From positions 86,654-150,653 of the forward strand of contig CAKULK010000004.1 of the NCBI GenBank assembly GCA_934667275.1: DNA of 64,000 bases, written 5' to 3'. A program made the position numbers and the translations under genes. This document shows, piece by piece, positions 26,014 to 34,430 of this stretch. This DNA is from an uncultured Bacteroidales bacterium. Its GTDB lineage: Bacteria > Bacteroidota > Bacteroidia > Bacteroidales > Paludibacteraceae. The notes below the pieces were generated by a model. It was not told where the DNA came from and did no database searches. It worked only from the letters and a program-made list of their open reading frames with translations. Position 1 is the first letter of the stretch. Each line of letters starts with the position of its first letter.

Positions 26014-27069
26014 ATGAAACGCTGCCTACATACCTTTCTGCTCTCCTTTGTGGTGTTGGTATCATCCTGCACCGCAACACCCGAACATACCGTTTGTTTC
26101 TTCGGATCGTCGGTGTGCAAAGGGGTGGGTGCTGATTCCTTGCAAGGCTATGCCGACTTGGTTGGTCAGCGTTTACCTCATGGTTGGCAAGCGGTGAATG
26201 TCTCTGTCAGTGGCAACGATACGTATGATCTCTTTGCCCGCTATGATCGAGACCTGACGCCTACGTCGGCAAAGTACGTGGTTGTCGGTCTCAGTCTCGG
26301 CAATGAGGGATTGCACGAGAAAGGCGAACGCGCCTTGCTCTCCTATCGCGAGAATATGCCGCGCTTGATAGAGCAATTGCAGCGCGACGGGCGCATAGTT
26401 ATCGTTACCAACAACTATCCGCGTGCCGACTTCAATGCGGTGGATTATGAGGACCTTTGCGAGGTGAACCTCGAGGTGCAGCAGTGGAATGTAACTACTA
26501 TCAATCTCTTCGGCACTATTGACGACGGGCGGGGACATTGGGCGGACAACTATTGGGACGGGCAGGATATCTACCACCCTGACAACCGCGGGCATCAGGC
26601 ATTCGCAAGTGCTTTTCCGCCATCCTTATGGCAGGCACTTGATAAAGGCAAACCGCTGCCCGAGTATATTGCCACCATGGATGACCGGAGTGGGATAGAA
26701 TATCTCACGTTTGTTCCCGAAGAAGGTGTTGAGTCCTACACGCTCAGTTTCCAAAGTGGCGACACCACCTACACCACGGTTTATTCTGATTGCCAACACG
26801 TGCTGAAACAGTATATCAATGGGGTATGTATCTGCACCACAGCCGATTATACAAGTACGGCAGGCTCATACTCTATCCGTGGACATAACCTGCACCAACT
26901 TTTGTTCTACCGTGCTGCTCTGACAGAACGGGAGGTGCACGCCCTCGTCGAGGGTAAACTCTTGCGCTCGAGTTTGGAACTCTATTGTCCGCTGCTTGGC
27001 GGCAATACCGACAACCTCGCGCAGACAACTAACAAGATACAACTAATTAACAATTATATTAACAACTAA
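26014..27069 (+). CDS. SGNH hydrolase lipoprotein with LamG-like C-terminus
   Basis: 351 residues from the ATG at 26014, chosen because it gives a clean lipoprotein signal (MKRCLHTFLLSFVVLVSSC). The SGNH core contains TVCFFGSSVCKGVGADS (Ser nucleophile), VSVSGNDTYDLFARYD, VVGLSLGNEGLHE, VTNNYPRADFNAVDYEDL and GQDIYHPDNRGHQAFA (Asp-His). The C-terminal ~110 residues (SYTLSFQSGDTTYTTVYSD, LHQLLFYRAALTEREVHAL, LLRSSLELYCPL) match the LamG-like end of the 21758 product almost segment by segment. It is thus a short paralogue lacking the N-terminal domains. It sits between GH30 and the second binding protein, and probably deacylates oligosaccharides. Confidence 0.78.
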   Translation: MKRCLHTFLLSFVVLVSSCTATPEHTVCFFGSSVCKGVGADSLQGYADLVGQRLPHGWQAVNVSVSGNDTYDLFARYDRDLTPTSAKYVVVGLSLGNEGLHEKGERALLSYRENMPRLIEQLQRDGRIVIVTNNYPRADFNAVDYEDLCEVNLEVQQWNVTTINLFGTIDDGRGHWADNYWDGQDIYHPDNRGHQAFASAFPPSLWQALDKGKPLPEYIATMDDRSGIEYLTFVPEEGVESYTLSFQSGDTTYTTVYSDCQHVLKQYINGVCICTTADYTSTAGSYSIRGHNLHQLLFYRAALTEREVHALVEGKLLRSSLELYCPLLGGNTDNLAQTTNKIQLINNYINN

Positions 27070-27081
27070 ATTTTTAGTATT

Positions 27082-28290
27082 ATGAAAAAGGTATTCTCTT
27101 TTGTAATCGCATTGGTGGCTGCGCTCAGCCTCAATGCAACCGACTACTATTTCGCAGGTGAAGCCAGTGGTTGGAGTCAAAACAGTTCGTCTTTCAAATT
27201 CCAAGAGGAGAACGGTGTGCTGACACTCCATGTGGCTGACTTGTATGGTGAGTTTAAGATTGCCGAGAACGGCGACTGGCACCCGCAGCACGGTGGTGTT
27301 TACGAAGGCGAAGTGGCTAAACTCGAGATGAACAAAGCCTACACTTTGACAAAGGAAATAGACGGTAAGGGTGATCCTGCCAATATCGCTATCGACTTGG
27401 CAGAGAACTATCGCTACAAAGACGCTACACTCACTTTGGACGCTACCAACCCCGATGCACTCGTCATCACCCTCGTCAGCGGTACGCCTTACGACCACTC
27501 CGGAACACCCAATGTGTATTATCTCATAGGTGCTTGCACCAACAACTGGTCGCTCCAAGATGCTATCCCATTCGAGGATAAAAATGGCGTGCTGACAGCC
27601 AATGTACCTAACCTCAATGGTGGTTTCAAGATCATCATCAACCGTGAGTGGAAAGGCGAATGGTGTATGAACGACACCAAGAAAGGCTTGGAGATGAATG
27701 TACCTTACACACTCGGCAAAGTGGACAACCTGAGCCTCGCTAACCCCTTCGGCACTTATGACAATGCTGTGCTGACTTTGGACACCACAGATATGGTTCT
27801 GACCCTCGTAAGTGGTGATTTTAAGGTAATGGAAGCCAACTGGTATCTCCCCGGTGAACAACTCGGTTGGAAGTGTGAGGCAGAGCAGCAGTTTGCTCCC
27901 GTAGAGGGCAAAACCAACACCTACGAGTTGCTGGCTGCTGAGTTTAGCGGTGAGTTTAAGGTAGTCTATGGCAACTGGGCTATCGAGTTCGTAGCCGATG
28001 CAGAAGATACGCCTTGGACTATCAACGAGGAATATACTTGCGCACTCAAAGGACAGGGCAAAGATAATATCAAGCCTGCAGATGCCGAGAAGAAATACAC
28101 CGACTGCACCATTACACTGGTAGTGGATTATGAAACAGTTAGTGCAAAGGTTACTATTTCTTCCGAGGTGACTGCACTCAACGATGCAACTATTGCTACT
28201 AAAGCCACCAAGGTAATCGAGAACGGACAACTCTATATCCTCAAGGATGGTGTTCGCTACAATGCACTTGGTACTGTAGTCGCAGAGTAA
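27082..28290 (+). CDS. Secreted protein with three SusE/F-like binding modules
   Basis: 402 residues with a signal peptide (MKKVFSFVIALVAALSLNA, no lipobox Cys). Three tandem ~105-125-residue modules start at DYYFAGEASGWSQ (about 21), NVYYLIGACTNNWS (about 142) and NWYLPGEQLGWKC (about 253). Each has a GEFKI/GGFKI/GEFKV strand and a TLTL...VSG strand, as in the starch-binding modules of SusE and SusF. The C-terminus (KVIENGQLYILKDGVRYNALG) resembles short type IX secretion sorting tails. It likely binds the PUL substrate at the surface. A perfect hairpin separates it from GH3. Confidence 0.75.
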   Translation: MKKVFSFVIALVAALSLNATDYYFAGEASGWSQNSSSFKFQEENGVLTLHVADLYGEFKIAENGDWHPQHGGVYEGEVAKLEMNKAYTLTKEIDGKGDPANIAIDLAENYRYKDATLTLDATNPDALVITLVSGTPYDHSGTPNVYYLIGACTNNWSLQDAIPFEDKNGVLTANVPNLNGGFKIIINREWKGEWCMNDTKKGLEMNVPYTLGKVDNLSLANPFGTYDNAVLTLDTTDMVLTLVSGDFKVMEANWYLPGEQLGWKCEAEQQFAPVEGKTNTYELLAAEFSGEFKVVYGNWAIEFVADAEDTPWTINEEYTCALKGQGKDNIKPADAEKKYTDCTITLVVDYETVSAKVTISSEVTALNDATIATKATKVIENGQLYILKDGVRYNALGTVVAE

Positions 28291-28300
28291 ATCCTATCGG

Positions 28301-28327
28301 TGTAGAGCGGCCGATTACCGCTCTACA
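28301..28327 (+). other. Intercistronic hairpin before GH3
   Basis: TGTAGAGCGG (28301-28310) and CCGCTCTACA (28318-28327) form a perfect 10-bp stem with a 7-nt loop, 20 nt before the GH3 start codon. No T run follows. It may attenuate or process the PUL mRNA. Confidence 0.6.
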
Positions 28328-28347
28328 TCCCAAATAAATAATATATT

Positions 28348-30591
28348 ATGAAGAAATTTTTTATATCAGTTTTTGGCTTGTTGGCAATGGTTTTTTCTTT
28401 GTCAGCACAGATATATCTTGATCCCAATGCACCTATGGATGCCCGTGTGGAGGATGCTCTCTCGCGTATGACTCTTGACGAGAAAATCGCCATTATCCAT
28501 GCGCAGTCCAAGTTCTCTTCACCGGGCGTAGCGCGTCTTGGTATTCCCGGACTTTGGTGTACTGATGGTCCTCATGGTATTCGTCCGGAAGTCAAATGGG
28601 ACGAGTGGGAGCAGGCAGGGTGGACAAACGACTCCTGTTTTGCTTTTCCCGCCCTTACCTGTCTTGCGGCTACATGGAACCCCTCATTGGCGCAACTCTA
28701 TGGGCGTTCTCTTGGAGAGGAGGCTCTCTATCGTGGCAAGAACGTGGTGCTTGGTCCGGGGGTAAACATCTACCGCACTCCGCTCAACGGGCGTAACTTC
28801 GAGTATATGGGCGAAGACCCCTACCTGTCATCCGCAATGGTCGTGCCGTATATCCAAGGGCTGCAATCCTGTGGCGTGGCAGCCTGCGTGAAGCACTATG
28901 CGCTCAACAACCAGGAGGGCAACCGCCATACCGTCAATGTTACGGTGTCCGACCGTGCGCTCTACGAGATTTACCTCCCTGCTTTCCGCGCTGCTGTGGA
29001 GCAGGGCAATGCATGGTCTATCATGGGGGCGTATAACAAGTATCAAGGGCAGTATGCCTGCCACAATCATCGTCTGCTCATCGATATTCTACGCGATGAG
29101 TGGCATTTCGATGGGGCTGTTATCTCAGACTGGGGGGGTACGCTTTCTACTGACGAGGCTATTCGCAACGGACTCGACCTTGAGTTCGGTTCGTGGACAG
29201 ACGGACTCACCGATGGAACCTCCAATGCATACGATATGTACTATCTTGCACAGCCGTATCTCAAGAAGATTCGCAGCGGCGAGGTGGGCACTGCTGAATT
29301 GGACGACAAAGTGCGCCACGTTTTGCGCCTCATCTTTCGTACTTCTATGAATCCCGATCGTGCTTTTGGCAGTCTCTGTTCTGAGTCACATATCGCCGCA
29401 GGGCGTGCGGTGGCGGATGAGGGAATCGTGCTTCTCAAAAACGATCATATTCTGCCTTTGCAACAGGGTAAACAAATCCTTGTAGTGGGTGAAAACGCAA
29501 TCAAGCAGATGACTGTCGGCGGTGGCTCATCATCGCTCAAGGCCAAATATGAAATATCTCCGCTTCAGGGTATATGTGAGCGTGCGGGGGAAAACAACGT
29601 GCGCTATGTGCGCGGTTATGTGGGGGATACAGGTGGCGAGTACAATGGTGTTACCACTGGTCAGGACCTTACCGACCACCGTTCCGTGTCCGAATTGACC
29701 GGTGAGGCAGTCGCTGCTGCACGTGAAGCCGATGTGGTTATCTTTGTCGGCGGGCTTAACAAAGCCGACCACCAAGATACCGAAGGTAGCGACCGTCTCC
29801 GGTACGATCTTCCTTATGGGCAGTCAGAACTGATCTCAGCCTTGGCACAAGCCAACAAAAATCTTGTGGTGGTTATCCTTTCGGGGAATGCGTATGCCAC
29901 GCCGTGGTTGCCGGAGGCGGCAGGTTTGATGCAAGCGTGGTTCAGTGGCTCCGAAACAGGGCACGCCATCGCCGATGTTCTTTTCGGTGATGTTAATCCC
30001 TCCGGACGTCTGCCTTTTACATTCATGCCTGCACTCAACGACTATCCTGCTCACCAATACGGTGCTGCTGCCTATCCTGGTATCAACGACGAGGTGGAGT
30101 ACAAAGACGACATCTTTGTCGGTTATCGTTATGCAGACCTCTACGGTCGCAAACGCCCGCTCAAATATACTTCGCAGGGTGTGGCATACATTATCAATCC
30201 CCCAAAGCATCAACCCGTATTCCCCTTTGGCTATGGCTTGAGTTACACTACGTTTGCTTACTCCAATGCCACTCTGTCGGGCAATGTTGTTTCTGTGGAT
30301 ATTACCAATACAGGTTCCCGCGAGGGCAAAGAGGTGGTGCAACTCTATGTCTCTGATCGCAAGTCATCGCTTGTCCGCCCCGTCAAAGAACTGAAAGCCT
30401 TTGAGAAAATATCTTTGCAACCAGGCGAAACCCAGACCGTACGGTTCACCATTACCGATGATATGCTCTCCTATTTCGACCCCGATGCTCACCAATGGAT
30501 AGCAGAACCCGGTACTTTCGATATTCTGATAGGCAGCAATAGTGCCGCCATCCATGCCTCAGTGCCTTACGTACTGAAGGCTACTCGGTAA
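28348..30591 (+). CDS. GH3 family beta-glucosidase, exported
   Basis: 747 residues with a signal peptide (MKKFFISVFGLLAMVFSLSAQ), periplasmic. N-terminal GH3 barrel: GIPGLWCTDGPHGIR near 65, GPGVNIYRTPLNGRNFEYMGEDP near 136, the KHY motif in CVKHYALNNQEGNRH near 180, and the nucleophile D261 in GAVISDWGGT. The second domain contains GKQILVVGENA and the LPYGQSELI region, and a fibronectin III-like domain ends the protein (VSVDITNTGSREGKEVVQLYVSD). It should trim non-reducing glucose from oligosaccharides released by GH30, completing the pathway. Its end overlaps the convergent regulator by 11 nt. Confidence 0.93.
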   Translation: MKKFFISVFGLLAMVFSLSAQIYLDPNAPMDARVEDALSRMTLDEKIAIIHAQSKFSSPGVARLGIPGLWCTDGPHGIRPEVKWDEWEQAGWTNDSCFAFPALTCLAATWNPSLAQLYGRSLGEEALYRGKNVVLGPGVNIYRTPLNGRNFEYMGEDPYLSSAMVVPYIQGLQSCGVAACVKHYALNNQEGNRHTVNVTVSDRALYEIYLPAFRAAVEQGNAWSIMGAYNKYQGQYACHNHRLLIDILRDEWHFDGAVISDWGGTLSTDEAIRNGLDLEFGSWTDGLTDGTSNAYDMYYLAQPYLKKIRSGEVGTAELDDKVRHVLRLIFRTSMNPDRAFGSLCSESHIAAGRAVADEGIVLLKNDHILPLQQGKQILVVGENAIKQMTVGGGSSSLKAKYEISPLQGICERAGENNVRYVRGYVGDTGGEYNGVTTGQDLTDHRSVSELTGEAVAAAREADVVIFVGGLNKADHQDTEGSDRLRYDLPYGQSELISALAQANKNLVVVILSGNAYATPWLPEAAGLMQAWFSGSETGHAIADVLFGDVNPSGRLPFTFMPALNDYPAHQYGAAAYPGINDEVEYKDDIFVGYRYADLYGRKRPLKYTSQGVAYIINPPKHQPVFPFGYGLSYTTFAYSNATLSGNVVSVDITNTGSREGKEVVQLYVSDRKSSLVRPVKELKAFEKISLQPGETQTVRFTITDDMLSYFDPDAHQWIAEPGTFDILIGSNSAAIHASVPYVLKATR

Positions 30592-31903
30592 ACGTACCTA
30601 TGCGGCGGACACGGTCTTCAAAGCCTTCGCGGTCGGAGAGAGCATGGTTCTTGACGCGCGCACGGTAGTTGTAGATAGTGTTTGCACTATAGCAGAGCAG
30701 TTCTGCGATACGGGTACTGGAGCATATACCCAAGCGAATGAGCGCGAAGATGCGCAGTTCTGTATTCAATGAGCCCTCCTTCTCCGGATAGATTCGTTCT
30801 TCCGGACGCAGGAGGGCATTGAATTCCTCTACAAAGTCCGGGTAGATGGATAGGAACGAAGTATCGAATTGCTGGTAGAAAGCAGGCATTTCCGCTTCCA
30901 TGAACTGTGCCGCCGTTTGCCCTGTAGCCTTGGGTGCCATCTTCGCCATACGCCGGAGGTTGTCACCATAAGCGGCTAAATAGAGGGAGATGTATCGCTC
31001 TTTGATGTTGTTCGCTTCGTGCAACGACTGGTTGACGGTTTGCATACGTTGGTTGAGCGTGTGCAGTCGTCTGTTTTGTCTTGTCACTACGATGGCCAAA
31101 GCAACCACGAAGAGCAGTACAACCACCAATATAGCCAAGGAGATATACAGGCGTTGTGCTGCCCGTTGCTGCTGTTGCTCGTGGGTACGACTGATAATCT
31201 GCGCCATATTGTTGATTTGAATAAACCGCAAGCGCGCATTGAAGATGGCGGCATTATCCAGCGAGTATTGCATATAGCGATAGGCACGCTCTATGTCTCC
31301 GTTGCCTTTGTCAAACACAATCTCTGCCAGCATCCAACTGGAAGCATTGTCGGTGATGCCGCTTCGAATGTCCGCCAACGCGGAACGTATCAACCATTCT
31401 TCGCGCAGCAAGTCCAAGCCCTCAGCCCGTGCCGCTTCCGATTGTTCGTAGGCATAAATAGCGTACTCGTGTGTATCTAACGGCGGCACTCTATCCACGT
31501 AATGCCGCTCATAGACGGACTCTCCTCCGTACATACGCTTGCGGCAGTTGTCTGTTCCTACTGCTATGTGATGAGGTATATCACCCGCGGACAAACTCTG
31601 CGCCAACTCATAGTAGTGCAATGCCGAGTCGCAGATGTAGGGTGAGTAAAGTTCTGCGATAGAGAAAGCAATGTCCGCGGTAGGGGTTGCAAGGAATGTG
31701 GCTTTCAGTCCGTCAATCTGCTCTATACGTTGTGCCAGGTAGCGGGGAGCATTCTCCACCTCTTCATCCATAACACGCAGCAAGGAGTCCACTACGTAGT
31801 GCTCATGTGCATACAAAGATACGGGAGAAATGCCTATGCATACCACCAAGATAACAAAGAAACAATGTAAAGAGATAACTCTTTTACGGGTGTGCCAATT
31901 CAT
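30581..31903 (-). CDS. DUF6377-type membrane-anchored regulator of the PUL
   Basis: 440 residues. A signal/anchor segment (about 12-31), a periplasmic alpha-helical TPR-like region (about 35-245), a single transmembrane helix (LYISLAILVVVLLFVVALAIVV, about 250-271), a coiled-coil stretch (LNQRMQTVNQSLHEANN) and a cytoplasmic end. The last ~60 residues (TELRIFALIRLGICSSTRIAELLCYSANTIYNYRARVKN) form a LuxR-like helix-turn-helix. This layout agrees with DUF6377 proteins that sit beside SusCD loci in place of a hybrid two-component system. It probably senses a glycan signal in the periplasm and controls the convergent PUL. It has its own promoter at 31947-31977. Confidence 0.8.
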   Translation of the reverse strand: MNWHTRKRVISLHCFFVILVVCIGISPVSLYAHEHYVVDSLLRVMDEEVENAPRYLAQRIEQIDGLKATFLATPTADIAFSIAELYSPYICDSALHYYELAQSLSAGDIPHHIAVGTDNCRKRMYGGESVYERHYVDRVPPLDTHEYAIYAYEQSEAARAEGLDLLREEWLIRSALADIRSGITDNASSWMLAEIVFDKGNGDIERAYRYMQYSLDNAAIFNARLRFIQINNMAQIISRTHEQQQQRAAQRLYISLAILVVVLLFVVALAIVVTRQNRRLHTLNQRMQTVNQSLHEANNIKERYISLYLAAYGDNLRRMAKMAPKATGQTAAQFMEAEMPAFYQQFDTSFLSIYPDFVEEFNALLRPEERIYPEKEGSLNTELRIFALIRLGICSSTRIAELLCYSANTIYNYRARVKNHALSDREGFEDRVRRIGTFTE

Positions 31904-31946
31904 AATACTAAAATGCTTTTGCTGTGTATAATCAATTGTTACAACT

Positions 31947-31977
31947 GCAAAAGTACAAAAAATATCTCAACAGCGCA
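31947..31977 (-). promoter_or_regulatory. Promoter of the DUF6377 regulator gene
   Basis: Minus-strand TTG (31975-31977), 20 nt, TACTTTTG (31947-31954); leader of about 35 nt. Confidence 0.7.
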
Positions 31978-32021
31978 AGTTCATCCCACAAATTCACCAC
32001 ATACAACAAGGATTGCAATCG

Positions 32022-32479
32022 TCAATATATACAGGCGACAAGCATACTGTAATCCACACCGTCCTCTAAGATGTTGCGACTGAGAGGTTGGGCATTAGGC
32101 TTTGTTGTGCTGTCAGCCGGTAAAGATGCGTTGGCAGCAGGAGCAGGGGTGCTGCTCGTGGCTACTTGGGTATCGTGGGCATAAGTGCGTGATGCACTAT
32201 GCCGTGGGGAATAGAGGCGGATGGTGTCGCGAAGGGTCTGATAGACGGTGTCGTGGCAGACGATGATGTCGGTGTATGCCAACATCTCAGTCTGCGCATC
32301 GAAACGTGGGAGTTGTATGCCCAGTCCGATAAGGAGTCCGAAGGCTGCCGCTATGGGCGAGGCTATCCATGCCGCCGAGAGGCGGCGGTGACGCGGATTG
32401 GCAGGCACACGGAGGCGTCGTTGACAGTATGCTTGTGCTGACGGGCGGCTTGGGCGAGTTGATGTTCAAAGGTGTTCAT
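32022..32479 (-). pseudogene. Small membrane protein in anti-sigma position, apparently frameshifted
   Basis: An ATG at 32479 overlaps the end of the ECF sigma gene by 14 nt and starts MNTFEHQLAQAARQHKHTVNDAS, but this frame soon stops. The following sequence in another frame (from 32408) reads PANPRHRRLSAAWIASPIAAAFGLLIGLGIQLPRF and continues to 32022, with one transmembrane helix and a periplasmic tail. Removing one GT from the GTGTG at 32406-32410 joins both frames into one plausible protein of ~151 residues (NDASVPANPRHRR). So the gene is either broken by a 2-nt slip, misassembled, or translated only from the GTG at 32408. The position after an ECF sigma gene and the single helix suggest an anti-sigma-like role; no known domain is recognised. 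Confidence 0.55.
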
Positions 32480-33050
32480 ATTGTTGGAGTTTTAGTCGTA
32501 ATTTACGGGTTAGTGTATGCAGTCGCGATTTGACGGTGCCTTCCGGCACATCGATAACGGCGGCTATGTCGGGAACTGAGAGGTCCTCTGTAAATCGGAG
32601 GTCGAAGAGCAGTTGTTCGGCTTCGGACAGTTGGCTGAGGGGCTGCTGCAGGGCATCGGCAAATGTCTGCCGGTCAAGGCGGAGGGCTGTGTTGTCGAAG
32701 GTTTCCTCCGTGGTGCTCTGTGCGAGGTCGTCCTGTATTTGCTGCCAGATGTCAAGATGTTTGTAGTAGTTGTGGAGCAGGTTGTACGCGACAGTGAACA
32801 GCCACGGTCGCAGACGCTGTGCGGATTGGAAGTAGGACGTCTTGCTCCAAACGGCTAGAAACACATCCTGTGTCAGGTCTGCTGACAGCGTCTCGTTGCC
32901 CCCTGTCCGGCGGAAGAAAAAGCCGTTCACCGTGGCGGCATAGCGCGCATAGAGTTCGTCGAATGCACGCTCATCCCGCATGAGGATGAGCGGCATCAAC
33001 GCTTCGTCGCCGAGGGTGCTGTACTTATGTCGGAACGGATTGAATGTCAT
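32466..33050 (-). CDS. ECF-type RNA polymerase sigma factor
   Basis: 194 residues. Region 2: DERAFDELYARYAATVNGFFFRRTGG, then LSADLTQDVFLAVWSKTSYF and LRPWLFTVAYNLLHNYYK. Region 4: LSEAEQLLFDLRFTEDLSVPDIAAVIDVPEGTVKSRLHTLTRKLR. It redirects RNA polymerase to a small regulon; the trigger is unknown. The start overlaps the upstream gene (ATGA, 4 nt) and its end overlaps the putative anti-sigma gene, so the three are translationally coupled. It is not adjacent to a FecR-type gene, so it is not the classical PUL ECF/FecR pair. Confidence 0.9.
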   Translation of the reverse strand: MTFNPFRHKYSTLGDEALMPLILMRDERAFDELYARYAATVNGFFFRRTGGNETLSADLTQDVFLAVWSKTSYFQSAQRLRPWLFTVAYNLLHNYYKHLDIWQQIQDDLAQSTTEETFDNTALRLDRQTFADALQQPLSQLSEAEQLLFDLRFTEDLSVPDIAAVIDVPEGTVKSRLHTLTRKLRLKLQQYEHL

Positions 33051-34258
33051 TTCATTGCGTCGTCTAAGAGTTTGAAGTATTGTGCCTTGCGCTCGTCGCT
33101 AAGGGGTGTGTTGTGGACGGCTTGGCGCAGGATATTGTTCAGCCATCGTGCACGCTGCTTGTCGCCCTCGTCTATGTAGGACTTGACGATGGGTGCAAGC
33201 ATGACCACGTACGTCAGTTGTATGCCACGGCTGCCGTCCCACCATGTACGCGGCGTGAATGCTGGTTCGGTCAGGTACTCAAGGTGATAGAGGTTTTCTA
33301 CGAGGTTCTTGGTTGCGGCAGTGTTGTCGTAACGCTTTGGGCTGTAGTGCAGGAGGAGCCCCTCGCGGTAGAGGTCGGGGAGCAGACGCTTGGGGATATA
33401 GGATGTGTCGGCAAAGAAGTAGATTGGGCGACCCGTCTGCTCGGCGATGTAGAGGATTATGTCCGTGCAGTACTCTTCTATGCCCTCGGGTGTGGAGTAG
33501 TATGTCTTTTCTCCGCGGAAAGGTGCGATGCCTAAGCGTTTGTAGAGGGCAGCCAGATAGTTGGGCAACCACAAGAACGGGTAGGCGATTACCTGCTTGT
33601 CGTGCTGAATACCAAGCACTTCTTGCAATAGCACCATCGGGAACAGCCCCATGTCGCCGTTGCCGATGTATATGGCGTTCTTGTCCATGCCGAGGAAAGC
33701 GTTGTAGGCAAAGCGGAGAATGGACTCGGGGTAGGCGGCTTCCTCGTACTCCTTGGCGAGGAGATTCTCCCAGTATCGGTGGTGGTCGCAGAGGGTGTCG
33801 TCTGCGGCTCCCGACTGCCACAGGTAGCCCAAGAGGGTGCCTCGGTCGTAGGCTTCAACGGTGTCGGGCATGAGTGTAAGGGCGGCATCGTCGTGTTCCT
33901 TGCTGTTTGCGGCTTGGAAAGCGCAGAGGTGGTAGGTGAACGAGTTAGGAATGGCGGATTCCATGCGGGAGAGTACGACATTCATTGCCTTTGTGCGGGC
34001 GGATTGGTCATTTTGGGACTCCTCAAAAGTAGCGTAGCGTGTGGCGGCAAAGAGGTTGCGCCATGCGTTTTCGTCGGCGGGGGTGTCGGCAACACGGGCT
34101 TCCCACAGGGTGATTTGCTGCTTGTACCATGTGAGGTCGTGTTGTTGCTCTACGATACTTGGCACGCGCTCTTGTGCGATGAGACGGGGCGCGATGGCTG
34201 CTGCGATGATGAGCATCAGGGTGCGCGCTGGGCGAGATATGCGAATTTTTGTTGTCAT
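33047..34258 (-). CDS. Exported protein of unknown function upstream of an ECF sigma gene
   Basis: 403 residues with a signal peptide (MTTKIRISRPARTLMLIIAAAIAPRLIAQ). I do not recognise a domain with certainty. The N-terminal part (WYKQQITLWEARVADTPADENAWRNLFAATRY) looks TPR-like. The central segment includes IYIGNGDMGLFPMVLLQ and QTGRPIYFFADTSYIPKRLLPDLYREGLLLHYSPK, reminiscent of the soluble C-terminal region of DUF2723-type mannosyltransferases (RPIYFA...EGL). The end (SYIDEGDKQRARWLNNILRQAV) again looks TPR-like. It shares a coupled operon with the sigma factor, so it might be an envelope sensor or target; this is an inference. Confidence 0.55.
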   Translation of the reverse strand: MTTKIRISRPARTLMLIIAAAIAPRLIAQERVPSIVEQQHDLTWYKQQITLWEARVADTPADENAWRNLFAATRYATFEESQNDQSARTKAMNVVLSRMESAIPNSFTYHLCAFQAANSKEHDDAALTLMPDTVEAYDRGTLLGYLWQSGAADDTLCDHHRYWENLLAKEYEEAAYPESILRFAYNAFLGMDKNAIYIGNGDMGLFPMVLLQEVLGIQHDKQVIAYPFLWLPNYLAALYKRLGIAPFRGEKTYYSTPEGIEEYCTDIILYIAEQTGRPIYFFADTSYIPKRLLPDLYREGLLLHYSPKRYDNTAATKNLVENLYHLEYLTEPAFTPRTWWDGSRGIQLTYVVMLAPIVKSYIDEGDKQRARWLNNILRQAVHNTPLSDERKAQYFKLLDDAMK

Positions 34259-34391
34259 TGTTGCTGTTGTTTTAGGGGTTGTAATTAGAACTTGTCGAAC
34301 TGCAATTCGCAGATGCTTACAATCTATTGCAGATTTCGTTCATTACATTGTATATATTTTATAACAAAATCTATGCTATTTACGAATAAAG

Positions 34392-34422
34392 TTGTGTATA
34401 TGAAAATAAAAGTGTACCTTTG
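34392..34422 (+). promoter_or_regulatory. Promoter of the InlB-repeat gene
   Basis: TTG (34392-34394), 20 nt, TACCTTTG (34415-34422). The ATG at 34431 is only 8 nt past the box, implying a leaderless or nearly leaderless mRNA. Confidence 0.75.
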
Positions 34423-34430
34423 TCACACTT

